64,000 nucleotides of DNA from Paragordius varius (taxonomy: Eukaryota; Nematomorpha), in assembly GCA_964247055.1 (NCBI GenBank), contig OZ176055.1:2790001-2854000 (forward strand), written 5' to 3'. Positions 35,901-48,549 of the stretch are shown here, in pieces; position 1 is the first letter of the stretch; the number at the start of each line of letters is the position of its first letter. The notes below the pieces were generated by a model. The model was not told where the DNA came from, did no database searches, and saw only the letters and a program-made list of their open reading frames with translations. The translations under genes and the position numbers were made by a program.

Positions 35901-36588
35901 CACCCTTTGTTCGTGCACATGTAAATTGAATAAGGTACAAACAACCTGTAAGGTACAAATTTTTTAATATTTATGTATTTGTGTTAAAAATAAATAAATA
36001 TTACAATAAATTTTTTGTATAAAAATTTTTTGGTTGTACTCCCCAATGACCCCCCCTTATCAGATTTGTCCCGCTTTTTCCTTCAAAAAATCTGGTCACC
36101 TTTATATATGATATCAGGCAATATTAATAAAAAACTAACAATGTATATTTTACTCATAATCTACCTTACATTATTAGTGTTTAATACCGGTGTTTAGGAT
36201 TGAAATTAATAAAACTCCAAAAATTATTCAATCATTTTGCAAACCTGTTTATCAATATTGTCTAATTTCTATTTTCTACAACTTTAATATAAAAACAAAA
36301 ATGAAAAATGGTTTTGTGGATCAATCATTAGGTTAGGCCATATCCTCTTATTAATTCACATTCTTGATAAAGTATTAGCGAAATTGATGAGATCTGATTT
36401 GATATATATAGGTACGCACCATTATTATACGTAACATATTACTGAAAATGTATTATAAAAATCATATTTTATTTGGGTATCAGGATAAAATATCTGATTT
36501 TTAAATAGTAAATTTAGTACAAGTCAGGAGAAAATTAATTTTTATAAAACATGGTCCTAATGAACAAAACTCTATATTACAATATGGA

Positions 36589-36764
36589 TAAGTATACATT
36601 GCTAAAAAGTTATTAATTAATGCCAAATAGTAAATACAAAAAAGGGCAGTATTATTGGCTTTAAGTTATTTTTTTCATTTTTCGCAATTAATATTCAATA
36701 ATACTGCCCTTTGTTGTATTTCCTATTTGGCAATATCTAATAACTTTCTAGCAATGTATACTTA
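36589..36764. mobile_element. Palindromic MITE
   Basis: Nearly full-length inverted repeat: TAAGTATACATTGCTA on the left mirrors TAGCAATGTATACTTA on the right, and inside AAGGGCAGTATTATTG mirrors CAATAATACTGCCCTT. About 176 bp. Related sequences occur at about 27560-27765 and 63868-63985. Confidence 0.7.
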
Positions 36765-37597
36765 CTCACACTGTAAATTATTATACTTACGATATATGTT
36801 TAAAATAAATTATATACTATAATTGCTGGTGGATATTGTAGAATAACATACTATCCAGGATAGTATAAATACTAATAAGCTATTTAACATTTTAGACAAA
36901 ACAAAAAATTACGATTGCTATTACTAATATACTTGAATAATAAATAACCTTTTTAAAGTTTGCTGAACTTTTAATTTTACAAAATATGCTTGCATTGGTT
37001 AGTTAATTTTTTTATACATGTATTATTGATTATTATAAATTAAACTATTTACAGTATTCATTTTAATGGCTTTCACACTATAGTTAGGCAATATGCAACA
37101 CAGTAATATAGGGAAAAAAATCATTTGAATTAAAATAGGTAATGTAAGGAACGAAAAAAATTATTTTTTTAACATTTCGTGTGTTTTTATAAGCTTATTG
37201 TGTTGCAAATTCACCAACTAAAGAAATAAGCAACTATTAAAATGCATACTGTTATAAGAAAATATTTTTGTAACTAAAACTCTTATTAAACGGCTATGAA
37301 AATGTCCGGATAGGAAAGTTTATAACTTAATAATAGTTTTCTTTGATGAGGAGTTATAGAGGAATGCGTTTAAGAATTTTTTAAATTTCCATATTTCTTA
37401 CAGATCCATTTTGTTTTAAAAAAACTCTTAATCAATAAATATCAAAGTTAGGTTAGGTTAGCTCTTTCCTATTTTTGGAATAACTGGTCAAAAAAGATAA
37501 ACAGTCTAATGCTTATCAAAGCAGTGCAGTTAATTATTAGAAGTAACCAAAAAATACAGAATTAACAAATTAGTTTTCATTGATCAATGTTATAACA
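36765..37597. other. Non-genic stretch before the Helitron array
   Basis: AT-rich with no recognised gene. The last base before the Helitron (37597) is A, as expected for Helitron insertion between A and T. Confidence 0.45.
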
Positions 37598-40500
37598 TCT
37601 ATATATTTATAAAAATGGAAAATGCTGGCTTTGTGATCTGGTACAGGAAAACCGGTAGACCCAATCAAATCCAAATATAGAAAAAATATAATAATTAATG
37701 AATGCCCCGACAATAGCTTCGCCCTTTTTTTGAAATAGGCCCCCAGTTCGGGCCCACCCCGTATAAAAAACGGGTTTTTTTTGAAAACAGAAGTCCACAA
37801 AAATCGTGTCTACAATTTTCCGGAGAACGTGTTGGACCATTCAATTTTAAATATGATTATTGTTTACTTATTTTCGATTGCGCCGAACATAGCCGAGCCA
37901 CTTTTTTGATTTAGGCCCTCTTTTTACCCGCTGCCCCCGTAAAAGGCCACCCTTTTCAAAAAACAAAGTCCACAAAAATAATTTTTTAAATCGATTTTTC
38001 GCCCTAGGTATGAGTCCGTAAAAATTCTATATGGATTCCACGTATTCCCTGTTAAAAGGCAAAAATTTTAGTCTACCGTTTATTTGATGATAGCTGCTGG
38101 GTAAGGAGCTACCCGCTAAAAACTGATTTTTCATATAACTTTGTGATCTGTTTCCGGAAAACCGGTGAACCCAATCAAATCCTAACATCGAAAAAATTTA
38201 ATCATTAATGAATGTCCCGACAATAGCTTCGCCCTTTTTTGGAATTAGGTCCCCAGTTCGGGCCCACCCCGTGTGAAAAATAGGTTAAGTCAATTTTTTG
38301 GAGAACGTGTTGGACCATTCAATTTCAAATATGATTTTTGTTTACTTATTTTTGATCGCGCTGAACATAGTCGACTCACTTTTTTGATTTAGGCCCTCTT
38401 TTTACCCGCTACCCCCGTAAAATGCCATTTTTTTCAAAAAAAACAAAGTCCACAAAAATATTTTTTTGATTGTATTTTTTTGCCCATGGTATGAGACTGT
38501 AAAAATTCGAGAAAGATTTTTCGTATTGCCTGTTAAAAGGCAAAAATTTTAGTCAAGCGTTTCCTTAATGATAGATGCTGAGTAAGGAGTATCTATCATA
38601 TGTATAGCATGTTAAAAGATATATGGATATTAATACATTATTTATGGTAATCTATATATTTATAAAAATGGAAAATGCTGGCTTTGTGATCTGGTACAGG
38701 AAAACCGGTAGACCCAATCAAATCCAAATATCGAAAAAATATAATAATTAATGAATGCCCCGACAATAGCTTCGCCCTTTTTTTGAAATAGGCCCCCAGT
38801 TCGGGCCCACCCCGTATAAAAAACGGGTTTTTTTTGAAAACAGAAGTCCACAAAAATCGTGTCTTTGAGACAATTTTCCGGAGAACGTGTTGGACCATTC
38901 AATTTTAAATATGATTATTGTTTACTTATTTTCGATTGCGCCGAACATAGCCGAGCCACTTTTTTGATTTAGGCCCTCTTTTTACCCGCTGCCCCCGTAA
39001 AATGCCATTTTTTTCAAAAAACAAAGTCCACAAAAATAATTTTTTAAATCGATTTTCCGCCCTAGGTATGAGACCGTAAAAATTCAATAAAGATTCCACG
39101 TATTCCCTGTTAAAAGGCAAAAATTTTAGTCCACCGTTTATTTGATGATAGCTGCTGGGTAAGGAGCTACCCGCTAAAAACTGATTTTTCATATAACTTT
39201 GTGATCTGTTTCCGGAAAACCGGTGAACCCAATCAAATCCAAACATCGAAAAAATTTAATCATTAATGAATGCCCCGACAATAGCTTCGCCCTTTTTTGG
39301 AATTAGGTCCCCAGTTCGGGCCCACCCCGTGTGAAAAATGGGTTAAGTCAATTTTTTGGAGAACGTGTTGGACCATTCAATTTCAAATATGATTTTTGTT
39401 TACTTATTTTTGATCGCGCTGAACATAGTCGACTCACTTTTTTGATTTAGGCCCTCTTTTTACCCGCTGCCCCCGTAAAATGCCATTTTTTTCAAAAAAC
39501 AAAGTCCACAAAAATAATTTTTTAAATCGATTTTCCGCCCTAGGTATGAGACCGTAAAAATTCTATATGGATTCCACGTATTCCCTGTTAAAAGGCAAAA
39601 ATTTTAGTCCACCGTTTATTTGATGATAGCTGCTGGGTAAGGAGCTACCCGCTAAAAACTGATTTTTCATATAACTTTGTGATCTGTTTCCGGAAAACCG
39701 GTGAACCCAATCAAATCCAAACATCGAAAAAATTTAATCATTAATGAATGCCCCGACAATAGCTTCGCCCTTTTTTGGAATTAGGTCCCCAGTTCGGGCC
39801 CACCCCGTGTGAAAAATGGGTTAAGTCAATTTTTTGGAGAACGTGTTGGACCATTCAATTTCAAATATGATTTTTGTTTACTTATTTTTGATCGCGCTGA
39901 ACATAGTCGACTCACTTTTTTGATTTAGGCCCTCTTTTTACCCGCTGCCCCCGTAAAATGCCATTTTTTTCAAAAAACAAAGTCCACAAAAATAATTTTT
40001 TAAATCGATTTTTCGCCCTAGGTATGAGTCCGTAAAAATTCTATATGGATTCCACGTATTCCCTGTTAAAAGGCAAAAATTTTAGTCTACCGTTTATTTG
40101 ATGATAGCTGCTGGGTAAGGAGCTACCCGCTAAAAACTGATTTTTCATATAACTTTGTGATCTGTTTCCGGAAAACCGGTGAACCCAATCAAATCCTAAC
40201 ATCGAAAAAATTTAATCATTAATGAATGTCCCGACAATAGCTTCGCCCTTTTTTGGAATTAGGTCCCCAGTTCGGGCCCACCCCGTGTGAAAAATAGGTT
40301 AAGTCAATTTTTTGGAGAACGTGTTGGACCATTCAATTTCAAATATGATTTTTGTTTACTTATTTTTGATCGCGCTGAACATAGTCGACTCACTTTTTTG
40401 ATTTAGGCCCTCTTTTTACCCGCTACCCCCGTAAAATGCCATTTTTTTCAAAAAAAAACAAAGTCCACAAAAATATTTTTTTGATTGTATTTTTTTGCCC

Positions 40501-43417
40501 ATGGTATGAGACTGTAAAAATTCGAGAAAGATTTTTCGTATTGCCTGTTAAAAGGCAAAAATTTTAGTCAAGCGTTTCCTTAATGATAGATGCTGAGTAA
40601 GGAGTATCTATCATATGTATAGCATGTTAAAAGATATATGGATATTAATACATTATTTATGGTAATCTATGGGTGGAGTGAATAAAAAAAAGGAAACCCT
40701 TTAAGTGTTTCCTATGCTCACTTTTTCAAAGAAAGGGTTTCCTTATAATTCATATAAAAAACACATCTGATTAACTCTCGAGTTTCCTTAAACCATGCCT
40801 AAAACAGATATAAATGTACCTAAAGAAAAATTGAGACTTCTTCTTGCAAAGTAACTTAATATTTAATATTTTAGATATCCCATAGTTTTTAACAAATCTA
40901 TGGTACCGTATATTGTAATTCAAAAAAAGAAGCTTATAAAAATCTACAAAATGATTTGTTGACAGAAACAAAGAATTATTATGATATAGATCAGATAAAC
41001 TTCAATCAAAAAAATATGATTTAAATAATACAGGAAACGTTGTCATAAAAGATCGCACGAAATCGGAGGAAATATTCCTAAATTCTTAAGATCGCACAGA
41101 ATCGGAAGAATTTTTAAATTATTATGACAATCTAATTCACATTTTATATTAAATAATAAATAGATTAAAGTTTATTTATACATTTTTTTATGATAAAATA
41201 ATAGTTTGTATACAAATTTTCATTTAGCAAGAATAACTAAGAAACTGATTGACTTAATATTTAGGCTTGCATATACTAAGAAATGAGATTTGTTCGTTAA
41301 TCGAAATCAGGAAAAAGTATTTTGTCATAAAGTTTGTTTGATTATTAAATCGTAGATTTTGTTTCATAGATAATTGATTCTCTTATATCTTTTTTTGTTT
41401 CTTATCTAAGATCGTTGAGCAAACATTTAGTTTCTACGCTGAATTCCAAATATACTAGAAAAATCTAAAATGTAAAAATAACTTTGAAAATTGAAATTTA
41501 AACTTATCGAATCTAATATCAAAACCGTATTAGCTCTAATTGCCTTGTTTGATCCTCTACTATCGATTGTTATAAAATTTATAAATATATAAGGATGGTA
41601 TTTAGCATCCTAAAAAATATGTAGGGTTTCCTTTAATAAATTTTTTTATTCACTTGAAAACAAGTGTTTCCTTAAAAATCTAATGTTAATTTTTTTAGGG
41701 TTTCCTTAGCTTTTTATTCACTCCAAATTAAGGAATCTCTTAAAAAAACTAAGGAAAGAGTGTTTCCTTTTTTTTATTCACTCCACCCTATATATTTATA
41801 AAAATGGAAAATGCTGGCTTTGTGATCTGGTACAGGAAAACCGGTAGACCCAATCAAATCCAAATATCGAAAAAATATAATAATTAATGAATGCCCCGAC
41901 AATAGCTTCGCCCTTTTTTTGAAATAGGCCCCCAGTTCGGGCCCACCCCGTATAAAAAACGGGTTTTTTTTGAAAACAGAAGTCCACAAAAATCGTGTCT
42001 TTGAGACAATTTTCCGGAGAACGTGTTGGACCATTCAATTTTAAATATGATTATTGTTTACTTATTTTCGATTGCGCCGAACATAGCCGAGCCACTTTTT
42101 TGATTTAGGCCCTCTTTTTACCCGCTGCCCCCGTAAAAGGCCACCTTTTTCAAAAAACAAAGTCCACAAAAATAATTTTTTAAATCGATTTTCCGCCCTA
42201 GGTATGAGACCGTAAAAATTCAATAAAGATTCCACGTATTCCCTGTTAAAAGGCAAAAATTTTAGTCCACCGTTTATTTGATGATAGCTGCTGGGTAAGG
42301 AGCTACCCGCTAAAAACTGATTTTTCATATAACTTTGTGATCTGTTTCCGGAAAACCGGTGAACCCAATCAAATCCAAACATCGAAAAAATTTAATCATT
42401 AATGAATGCCCCGACAATAGCTTCGCCCTTTTTTGGAATTAGGTCCCCAGTTCGGGCCCACCCCGTGTGAAAAATGGGTTAAGTCAATTTTTTGGAGAAC
42501 GTGTTGGACCATTCAATTTCAAATATGATTTTTGTTTACTTATTTTTGATCGCGCTGAACATAGTCGACTCACTTTTTTGATTTAGGCCCTCTTTTTACC
42601 CGCTGCCCCCGTAAAATGCCATTTTTTTCAAAAAAAAACAAAGTCCACAAAAATATTTTTTTGATTGTATTTTTTTGCCCATGGTATGAGACTGTAAAAA
42701 TTCGAGAAAGATTTTTCGTATTGCCTGTTAAAAGGCAAAAATTTTAGTCAAGCGTTTCCTTTATGATAGATGCTGAGTAAGGAGTATCTATCATATGTAT
42801 AGCATGTTAAAAGATATATGGATATTAATACATTATTTATGGTAATCTATATATTTAAAAATGGAAAATGCTGGCTTTGTGATCTGGTACAGGAAAACCG
42901 GTAGACCCAATCAAACCCAAATATCGAAAAAATATAATCATTAATAAATGTCCCGACAATAGCTTCGCCCTTTTTTTGAAATAGGCCCCCAGTTCGGGCC
43001 CACCCCGTATGAAAAACGGGTTAAGTCAATTTTTTGGAGAACGTGTTGGACCATTCAATTTCAAATATGATTTTTGTTTACTTATTTTTGATCGCGCTGA
43101 ACATAGTCGACTCACTTTTTTGATTTAGGCCCTCTTTTTACCCGCTACCCCCGTAAAATGCCATTTTTTTCAAAAAAAAACAAAGTCCACAAAAATATTT
43201 TTTTGATTGTATTTTTTTGCCCATGGTATGAGACTGTAAAAATTCGAGAAAGATTTTTCTAATTGCCTGTTAAAAGGCAAAAATTTTAGTCAAGCGTTTC
43301 CTTCATGATAGATGCTGAGTAAGGAGTATCTATCATATGTATAGCATTCGAACTCCCCCCCCCCCAGAAGTCCGAAGGACTTCCTCGGGCTGCGTAGCAG
43401 CACGAGATTCACGCTAG
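37598..43417 (+). mobile_element. Head-to-tail Helitron array with a single 3' terminus
   Basis: Helitron 5' ends (TCTATATATTTATAAAAATG) occur at 37598, 38651, 40666 (split by another element) and 42846. The only 3' terminus is at the right: a hairpin GAAGTCC-GAAGGACTTC, then ACGCTAG ending at 43417. The flanks are A (37597) and T (43418), the Helitron target rule. Two unit types alternate, about 0.48-0.54 kb each: type A with GTGATCTGGTACAGG and type B with GTGATCTGTTTCCGG. The second array copy holds three type B units in a row. Internal junctions carry TTTATGGTAATCTATATAT. No Rep/helicase gene is present, so it is non-autonomous. Open frames within are repeated non-coding sequence. Confidence 0.82.
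40671..41788. mobile_element. DNA transposon inserted in the Helitron array
   Basis: Terminal inverted repeats begin GGGTGGAGTGAATAAAAAAA followed by AGGAAAC, at 40671 and, inverted, at 41788. Comparison with uninterrupted array junctions (38641-38670) shows that the insertion duplicated TAT. Subterminal GGGTTTCCTT motifs repeat internally. The 1118-bp body has no clear transposase; direct repeats around 41055-41115 (GATCGCAC.GAATCGGA) stand out. Superfamily uncertain: 3-bp duplications are used by Zator and PIF/Harbinger-type elements. Confidence 0.75.
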
Positions 43418-45258
43418 TAATTTTAATAAAAATGTATAATTTTTTCAAATTTTAGTGAACAATTTTAATTCCTAAACTTAAATTAAACACCACAATATTA
43501 TATTAACTCTTCCAATTTTAAATTGATACCCTAAAATTACAAAAAAGACCAGTCCCAATTACATTTATGCTTCTATCTAAACCATTTTTATATTTTGGTG
43601 CATCAATGTTATATGAGCGCAAACTCTTGAAATGGATTTGATTGAGTATAAAAAAAATTTCTTTTAACAATGCTGGGGTCGCTGGACCCCAATTGGTATC
43701 GAAGGACATGAAAACGTATTAGAATACATGAGTTCAATAAATATTTGTCCTAAAAAAATTGATTGACCTATTTTATAAGTGGTCACAGTCTAACCTATTA
43801 TCCAACCCTAAGTATAGCCATTTTAATTCCATATTAAAAAAGTATGACAGATATTTATAACTGCTTGTCGTTGTTTAGTATATCAGGGTTAAACATCCTT
43901 TTTGCAAAGGGACTTTGCATTTAAAGTGCCAAAGTCATTAAAAGTGATAATATCAAACTATTTGAAATTTATTTGACACTGCTATGAATAGAGCTAGAGT
44001 ATAAATATAAATCACACCGTAAAAATACTTAATAGATGTTTGGGTTTGTTGAGCGCAGCAAATTTATTAAAATTTGGCTTATATAAAAAGTGTTGAGTTT
44101 AATTGCTTGTTAAGATGAATGCAAAACGAAAGCAATCTTAACCCTGAGGTTTAAAAAAATATCCAGGCAATTATTTCCGACATAAATACCATTTTGAAAT
44201 AAACTTATAACTAACACTAAATTTTGGGGGTCCAGAGAGCTGTTTTGATTCTAAAATCATAAAAAGTATTTTAGATATTGGGCCAAATTTAATATGAAAT
44301 CTTTTTTAGGCGCATGATTTATTTTCTTTAAAGTAATAAAAATTGTAAAAATATCCTAAAAGTGTTTCGCCATTATTTTCTTTGAATTTTTTAACAACTA
44401 ACGCAACAAGAAATTGAGCATGGTCAAAAAATAATAAACTTTAGAAACTTCCCAGCAAATTTTTAATATTGATTAATCAGCTGTTTTCCTCTATAGGGGT
44501 TAGAAAACTGTAATAATTATGATTTTTTATCTAATACAGGAGTCCAATGTGGATAATTAAATTTTTACCAAACAACTTTTAAAATAATAGTATACTCATA
44601 AGTTTAAGCTCTGAGATACAAAAGAACCCCAAAATGTAATCGTCTACAAAAATGAAGAGGAAATGAAGTGTTAAATAAGAACAAGTCAAAAGTTTCAAGT
44701 TAGAGAGAAAGAATATGATTTTATTAAGCCAATGTTTAATTAATGGATATGTTATCATTTTTATTTTAATATTAAAATAATTTTTAAATCAGACAATGGG
44801 TTATTTTTAAGGAATCCGAGTAAAATTCGATCCCGCCTTATAAATACGGTATTGTTGGATTTAAAAGGGTCAAATATATACCGGTTCAACTGCTTATAAA
44901 TGCTATTCAGAGTAGGAACAAATATGGTAAGAGAAAAACCTAAAAAACGAGATTTCTTTGGAAGGAAATTCTTTATATCAGGTATATTGGTACTGGAACT
45001 GTTTTTGAGAAACCGAAAGCATCTAAAACGTTACCAACATATATAAATAAAACCACAATGGTATATATATAATTAACGATATAGTCAATTAATCATTTAG
45101 TTATCATCCAATTATTCGTATATCATAAAACAAAAAATGTAATTCACACATTTTGCATATATAGGGGAAGATATATATTTTATATGGTATATATATAAAT
45201 AAAATAAAAGCTAATGATAATCATATTATATAAAATAATTTGGATCCTCCATTCAGGT
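43418..45258. other. Intergenic; degenerate dispersed repeat at left
   Basis: About 43500-43712 resembles one end of the GGGGTATC repeat family (CCAATTGGTATCGAAGGACA). The rest, to the myosin light chain stop codon, is AT-rich without gene signals. Confidence 0.4.
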
Positions 45259-46190
45259 TTAAGGATTCATTACTGATCGTACAAATGCTAAAATATATTT
45301 AAAGGAATTAGTTAAAAAATAAGATAAAAATTACATTTTTAAATTTTATAAAATAATGGCTTACGTTCGTATTCAATGTATCCATCTGCGTTTTCTTTGC
45401 CTTGTACAATTTCATCAACATCATTCTCTTTTAATCGTTCACCTAAAATTGGAATAAATAAATCAATAGTTTATAACTAATTCATATCGAATCGTTTAAT
45501 TTTTTTAATAGGTTTCTGCTAAAATACCGGTTAAATCAAGTATATAATAGATAGCTTTTTAGAAGAAAAATCCGTTTTGTATTATGGAGCTTATAATGAA
45601 ATGAAGTAGTATATAAGTAAAAAAGAGTCTGTCACCTAAAGAAAGGAGGACGTGTCGGAGTTCAGCAGCCAAAATGGTTCCATCACCCTCCTTGTCATAA
45701 ACTTTCATGATTTCAATGAAATCCTCGTAAGTTCCATTATCTTTGACTTTGGCAGCCTCCTGATACATTGGCAAAAATTCTTCGAATGTGATACGAGTTT
45801 CACCTGTAAGACATAATTAATATTGGACATCAAAAATAGTTTAATTAAAAAACATCACAATTGGTGCATTTTAATAATAAAATCTGTGAATCAACATTAA
45901 ACTCTGTGATTCGAGTATTTTATATTAAGCTTTATTTAGGTGAAAATATTGTTAAAAATGAAATTATACGAATAAAATATAATATCTACACCAAAGTTAT
46001 ATACATATATTTAACTGATAACTCATCATTTTGGATTATAAAATCATGAATGAATAGAGTTAATAATCATCATTTTGTGTTTCAAAATAGAGTTCAATAG
46101 TTTATGTGGGAAAAATCAAGGTTAGAATCAGTATGGTTGGTTTTGTCTTTTAGTTTTTACGTTTTGTCCTTATAACTCCATTTTTTACCG

Positions 46191-46221
<31 letters not shown>

Positions 46222-46815
46222 AAATATTGGATTTCGTTTTAGGCATACCTCCAATATCAGTTCCTCCAACCTTTTTGACGACGGCTTCAGTCGGAACCAA
46301 TCCTAAGGATCTTAACAAATTTCCCACATCACTTGTGCCAATTTTATCATCTCCTTTGCGATCGAAGATTAAAAATGCCTCTCTCATTTCTAGATAATCA
46401 ATACAAAAAAATATGCTTAAACAAATTAATACAGTAAAAATATTTCTTAATGATTATAATTGAACGTTTTAAAAATCGATTTTAAAATAACATAAAGCAT
46501 TAAAAATTACCATCCATTGATAAATCATCAGCTCGTGGCTATATTAAAAAATAAAATATATTTAGATAAAATTTTATAAAAAGTAGAAAATTTATTTAAA
46601 CAAAACTTAAAAAACTATAAATATTTAGCGAATTCTTTAATAATTTTCTTTTAAACAAAAATTTGAAATGGATTTTAGATTTTAATGTTTTGGTAACTTA
46701 TAGCTATTTTTAATGATTCAAAAGTTTAAAACAAAATACTAGAAAAAATTGCTGGTATAGGTTATATTTTTAATAGATATTTAACTAACCTCTGGGTCAA
46801 TTGATTGTTCAAAAA
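45259..46815 (-). CDS. Essential (alkali) myosin light chain, N-terminus not located
   Basis: Exons on the minus strand: 46790-46815, 46511-46538, 46249-46389, 45636-45803, 45365-45442, 45259-45287. Every junction keeps phase and uses GT-AG. The 155 residues contain EF-hand-like repeats: [20 protein letters not shown], then [50 protein letters not shown] and [16 protein letters not shown], ending [11 protein letters not shown]. This order and FEEFLPMYQ define the essential light chain, which stabilises the myosin lever arm. Loop D-x-K-G-D-D-K and D-K-E-G-D-G-T retain several acidic positions. The two 5' exons are tiny (26 and 28 nt), and the one holding the start codon was not found. A MITE fragment and a TA run lie in intron 45804-46248. 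Confidence 0.9.
46080..46190. mobile_element. Tc1/mariner-like MITE, half copy in myosin light chain intron
   Basis: AGTTTTTACGTTTTGTCCTT and the following TTTTTTACCG match one end of the MITE family seen at 15984 and 16671. The other half appears replaced by a TA run at 46191-46216. Confidence 0.5.
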
Positions 46816-47235
46816 CTTGTAAAAATTTAAAGATGTTAGTTGAAAACAAAAAGAAATAACGTCTATGAATGAAATGGATACATAATGGTAGGGAAGGGAC
46901 CATCAAAATGGCCCAAAAAGTTTTGTTTAAAAAGTTTTACAAAATGATTTTATAGTTTAGTTGACATTGAGTTAACTCTTTAAGTTGAAAGTAGGAAAGC
47001 AATCATTGGAAATGCTAAAGGTAAAATCGTAACCATTATTTTTTTTGGAACCCAAAAAATAACTGCTTTTAAACCGAATTCGCGCTCTTAAATGGTTTTA
47101 AACATAGAGCTTATATTTTTTGCATTTTATCATAATGTTATCTTTATTTTTTAGTATCGTTTTTGTAGGAATGTATTTTGGGTAACATAAGTTTCCATCT
47201 TATATTTTTTGGTTATTTTTTTTAATAATTTAAAT

Positions 47236-47492
47236 CAGGGATGACCAACACAAATTGGATCGCGAGCCGCATTTCGCATTTATATATAATGATTTGGTTT
47301 AAAACGCAAGACTGAAAATCATTCTAACAATATTTATCAGTTTTTGTCAATCACATAAACTGAAATGGAAAAATTATTTGAGAAATATAAATTTTTGAAG
47401 ATCTTTTTAGCAAATTTTTGCAAATTTTAGATTTCCAAATGTTTCGCGGGCCGCACATACAGTCTCGAAGGGCCACATGTTGGACACTCCTG
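47236..47492. mobile_element. Short non-autonomous hAT element
   Basis: The left end CAGGGATGACCAAC and right end ...GTTGGACACTCCTG are inverted. Flanking octamers atttaaat and ctttagat agree at six positions. Internal GCGAGCCGCATTT and GGGCCGCACAT match the style of the 31481 copy. 257 bp, non-coding. Confidence 0.65.
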
Positions 47493-48549
47493 CTTTAGAT
47501 ATTTTTAGTGCTTAAAGCGGGAACCAAGAAATAGAATCAAATAAAAATTTTGAAACCATTTAAACCAAAGACTTATATGACTTGTAAAGAAAGGAAAACC
47601 AAAGAGGCTAATTTTTGGTCTGTCACAAAGCACAAGTTAGTATTAGTAATTGTTATGTATTAGATAATAAGACAGGATACAGATAACTGGTGGTGCTGTA
47701 TACTTACATCTATAAATGAATTTTTATGGAAAAGATAACACTTTGAGATTTTTTATACAGTATTTGTAAAAATACTATTTTTGTCTTTATTCTCGGCTAA
47801 ATACAATTTATTACATTCTATAAATTGATGAAAAAAGGGTATTTTTTACATTATACGTTCTACAGTGCAAAATCTACATGGCTCTCTAAACACCATTTAA
47901 ATATTATAGATGCGAATTTTATTGGTAAATTTAATGGTCCATCTAAAATTAACAAGTTTTATCTATAAATCAAGCGGCAATTGACTTATTTCAAATGTAA
48001 TTTGGCAACATATATTAAATATTTAAGCAATATACGCTTTAATATAATTTGGTTACATTAAATATTGAATGGAGGTCAATTAATTTATTTACAAATAGGT
48101 ATACATATTTTTTTTAAACTACTTTCATTTTAATTATGAAACCATCAGGGCTAAAGTCAAAAATTACATTCAAATCAAATGATTTATTAGATCGATCATT
48201 TTATATGCTAAATTTATAAAAGGTCTTGGCTTAATATTAAAATTAAATCAATTAAAAATACATATTTAAGTTAGTTTATTTCAAAATACAGTTCAATGGC
48301 AAAAGCAGTTTTGTAAAAAGAATATAAGGCTTGGCGAAATAAATAATGTCTAGTCACGTTAACATAATTTTGCAAATAAACTCAGGGAATTTTATGGCAT
48401 TTAAATTTTTAACTTTTAATTTATAACATAAATCTATTTTTTATAATCGATGGTAGAAAGCCAAAATCTTTCAAGGTTGTTAGTTTTTATAATCATATGG
48501 TTTTGATTAACATTTCTTTGATTGTGAGATTGAAATAAAAATAGCATAC
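47493..48549. other. Non-coding stretch between hAT element and orphan exon
   Basis: Nothing recognisable apart from AT-rich sequence; possibly intron of the gene holding the 48.55-kb exon. Confidence 0.35.

Larger units (their letters stand above)
32766..36102 (+). mobile_element. BED-finger hAT transposon, degenerate
   Basis: Ends AAGGTGACCAGA and its inverse TCTGGTCACCTT, flanked by TATATAT-type sequence. Repeated GTCCCGCTTTTTC blocks lie just inside the left end and again inside the right end, as in ZBED-type hAT families. The middle encodes transposase pieces: a BED zinc finger, a central catalytic region, and a C-terminal dimerisation region. The last part is readable only with frame changes near 34870-35095 (GTNAATERVFS-like). 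About 35450-35900 is similar to the transposase in opposite orientation. About 3.3 kb. Confidence 0.85.

Noticed and set aside
37441-37460. GGTTAGGTTAGGTTAG-like run resembling telomeric repeat
   Set aside because: Barely three imperfect units in unique AT-rich sequence; too short to mean an interstitial telomere.
40771-40971. 66-codon minus-strand frame inside the element at 40671-41788 as transposase
   Set aside because: Composition is that of AT-rich random sequence and no catalytic motif is visible.
37570-42382. Repeated open frames of 76-106 codons on the minus strand in the 37.6-42.4 kb array
   Set aside because: They recur only because the Helitron units recur, overlap each other in different frames, and show no protein-like conservation.
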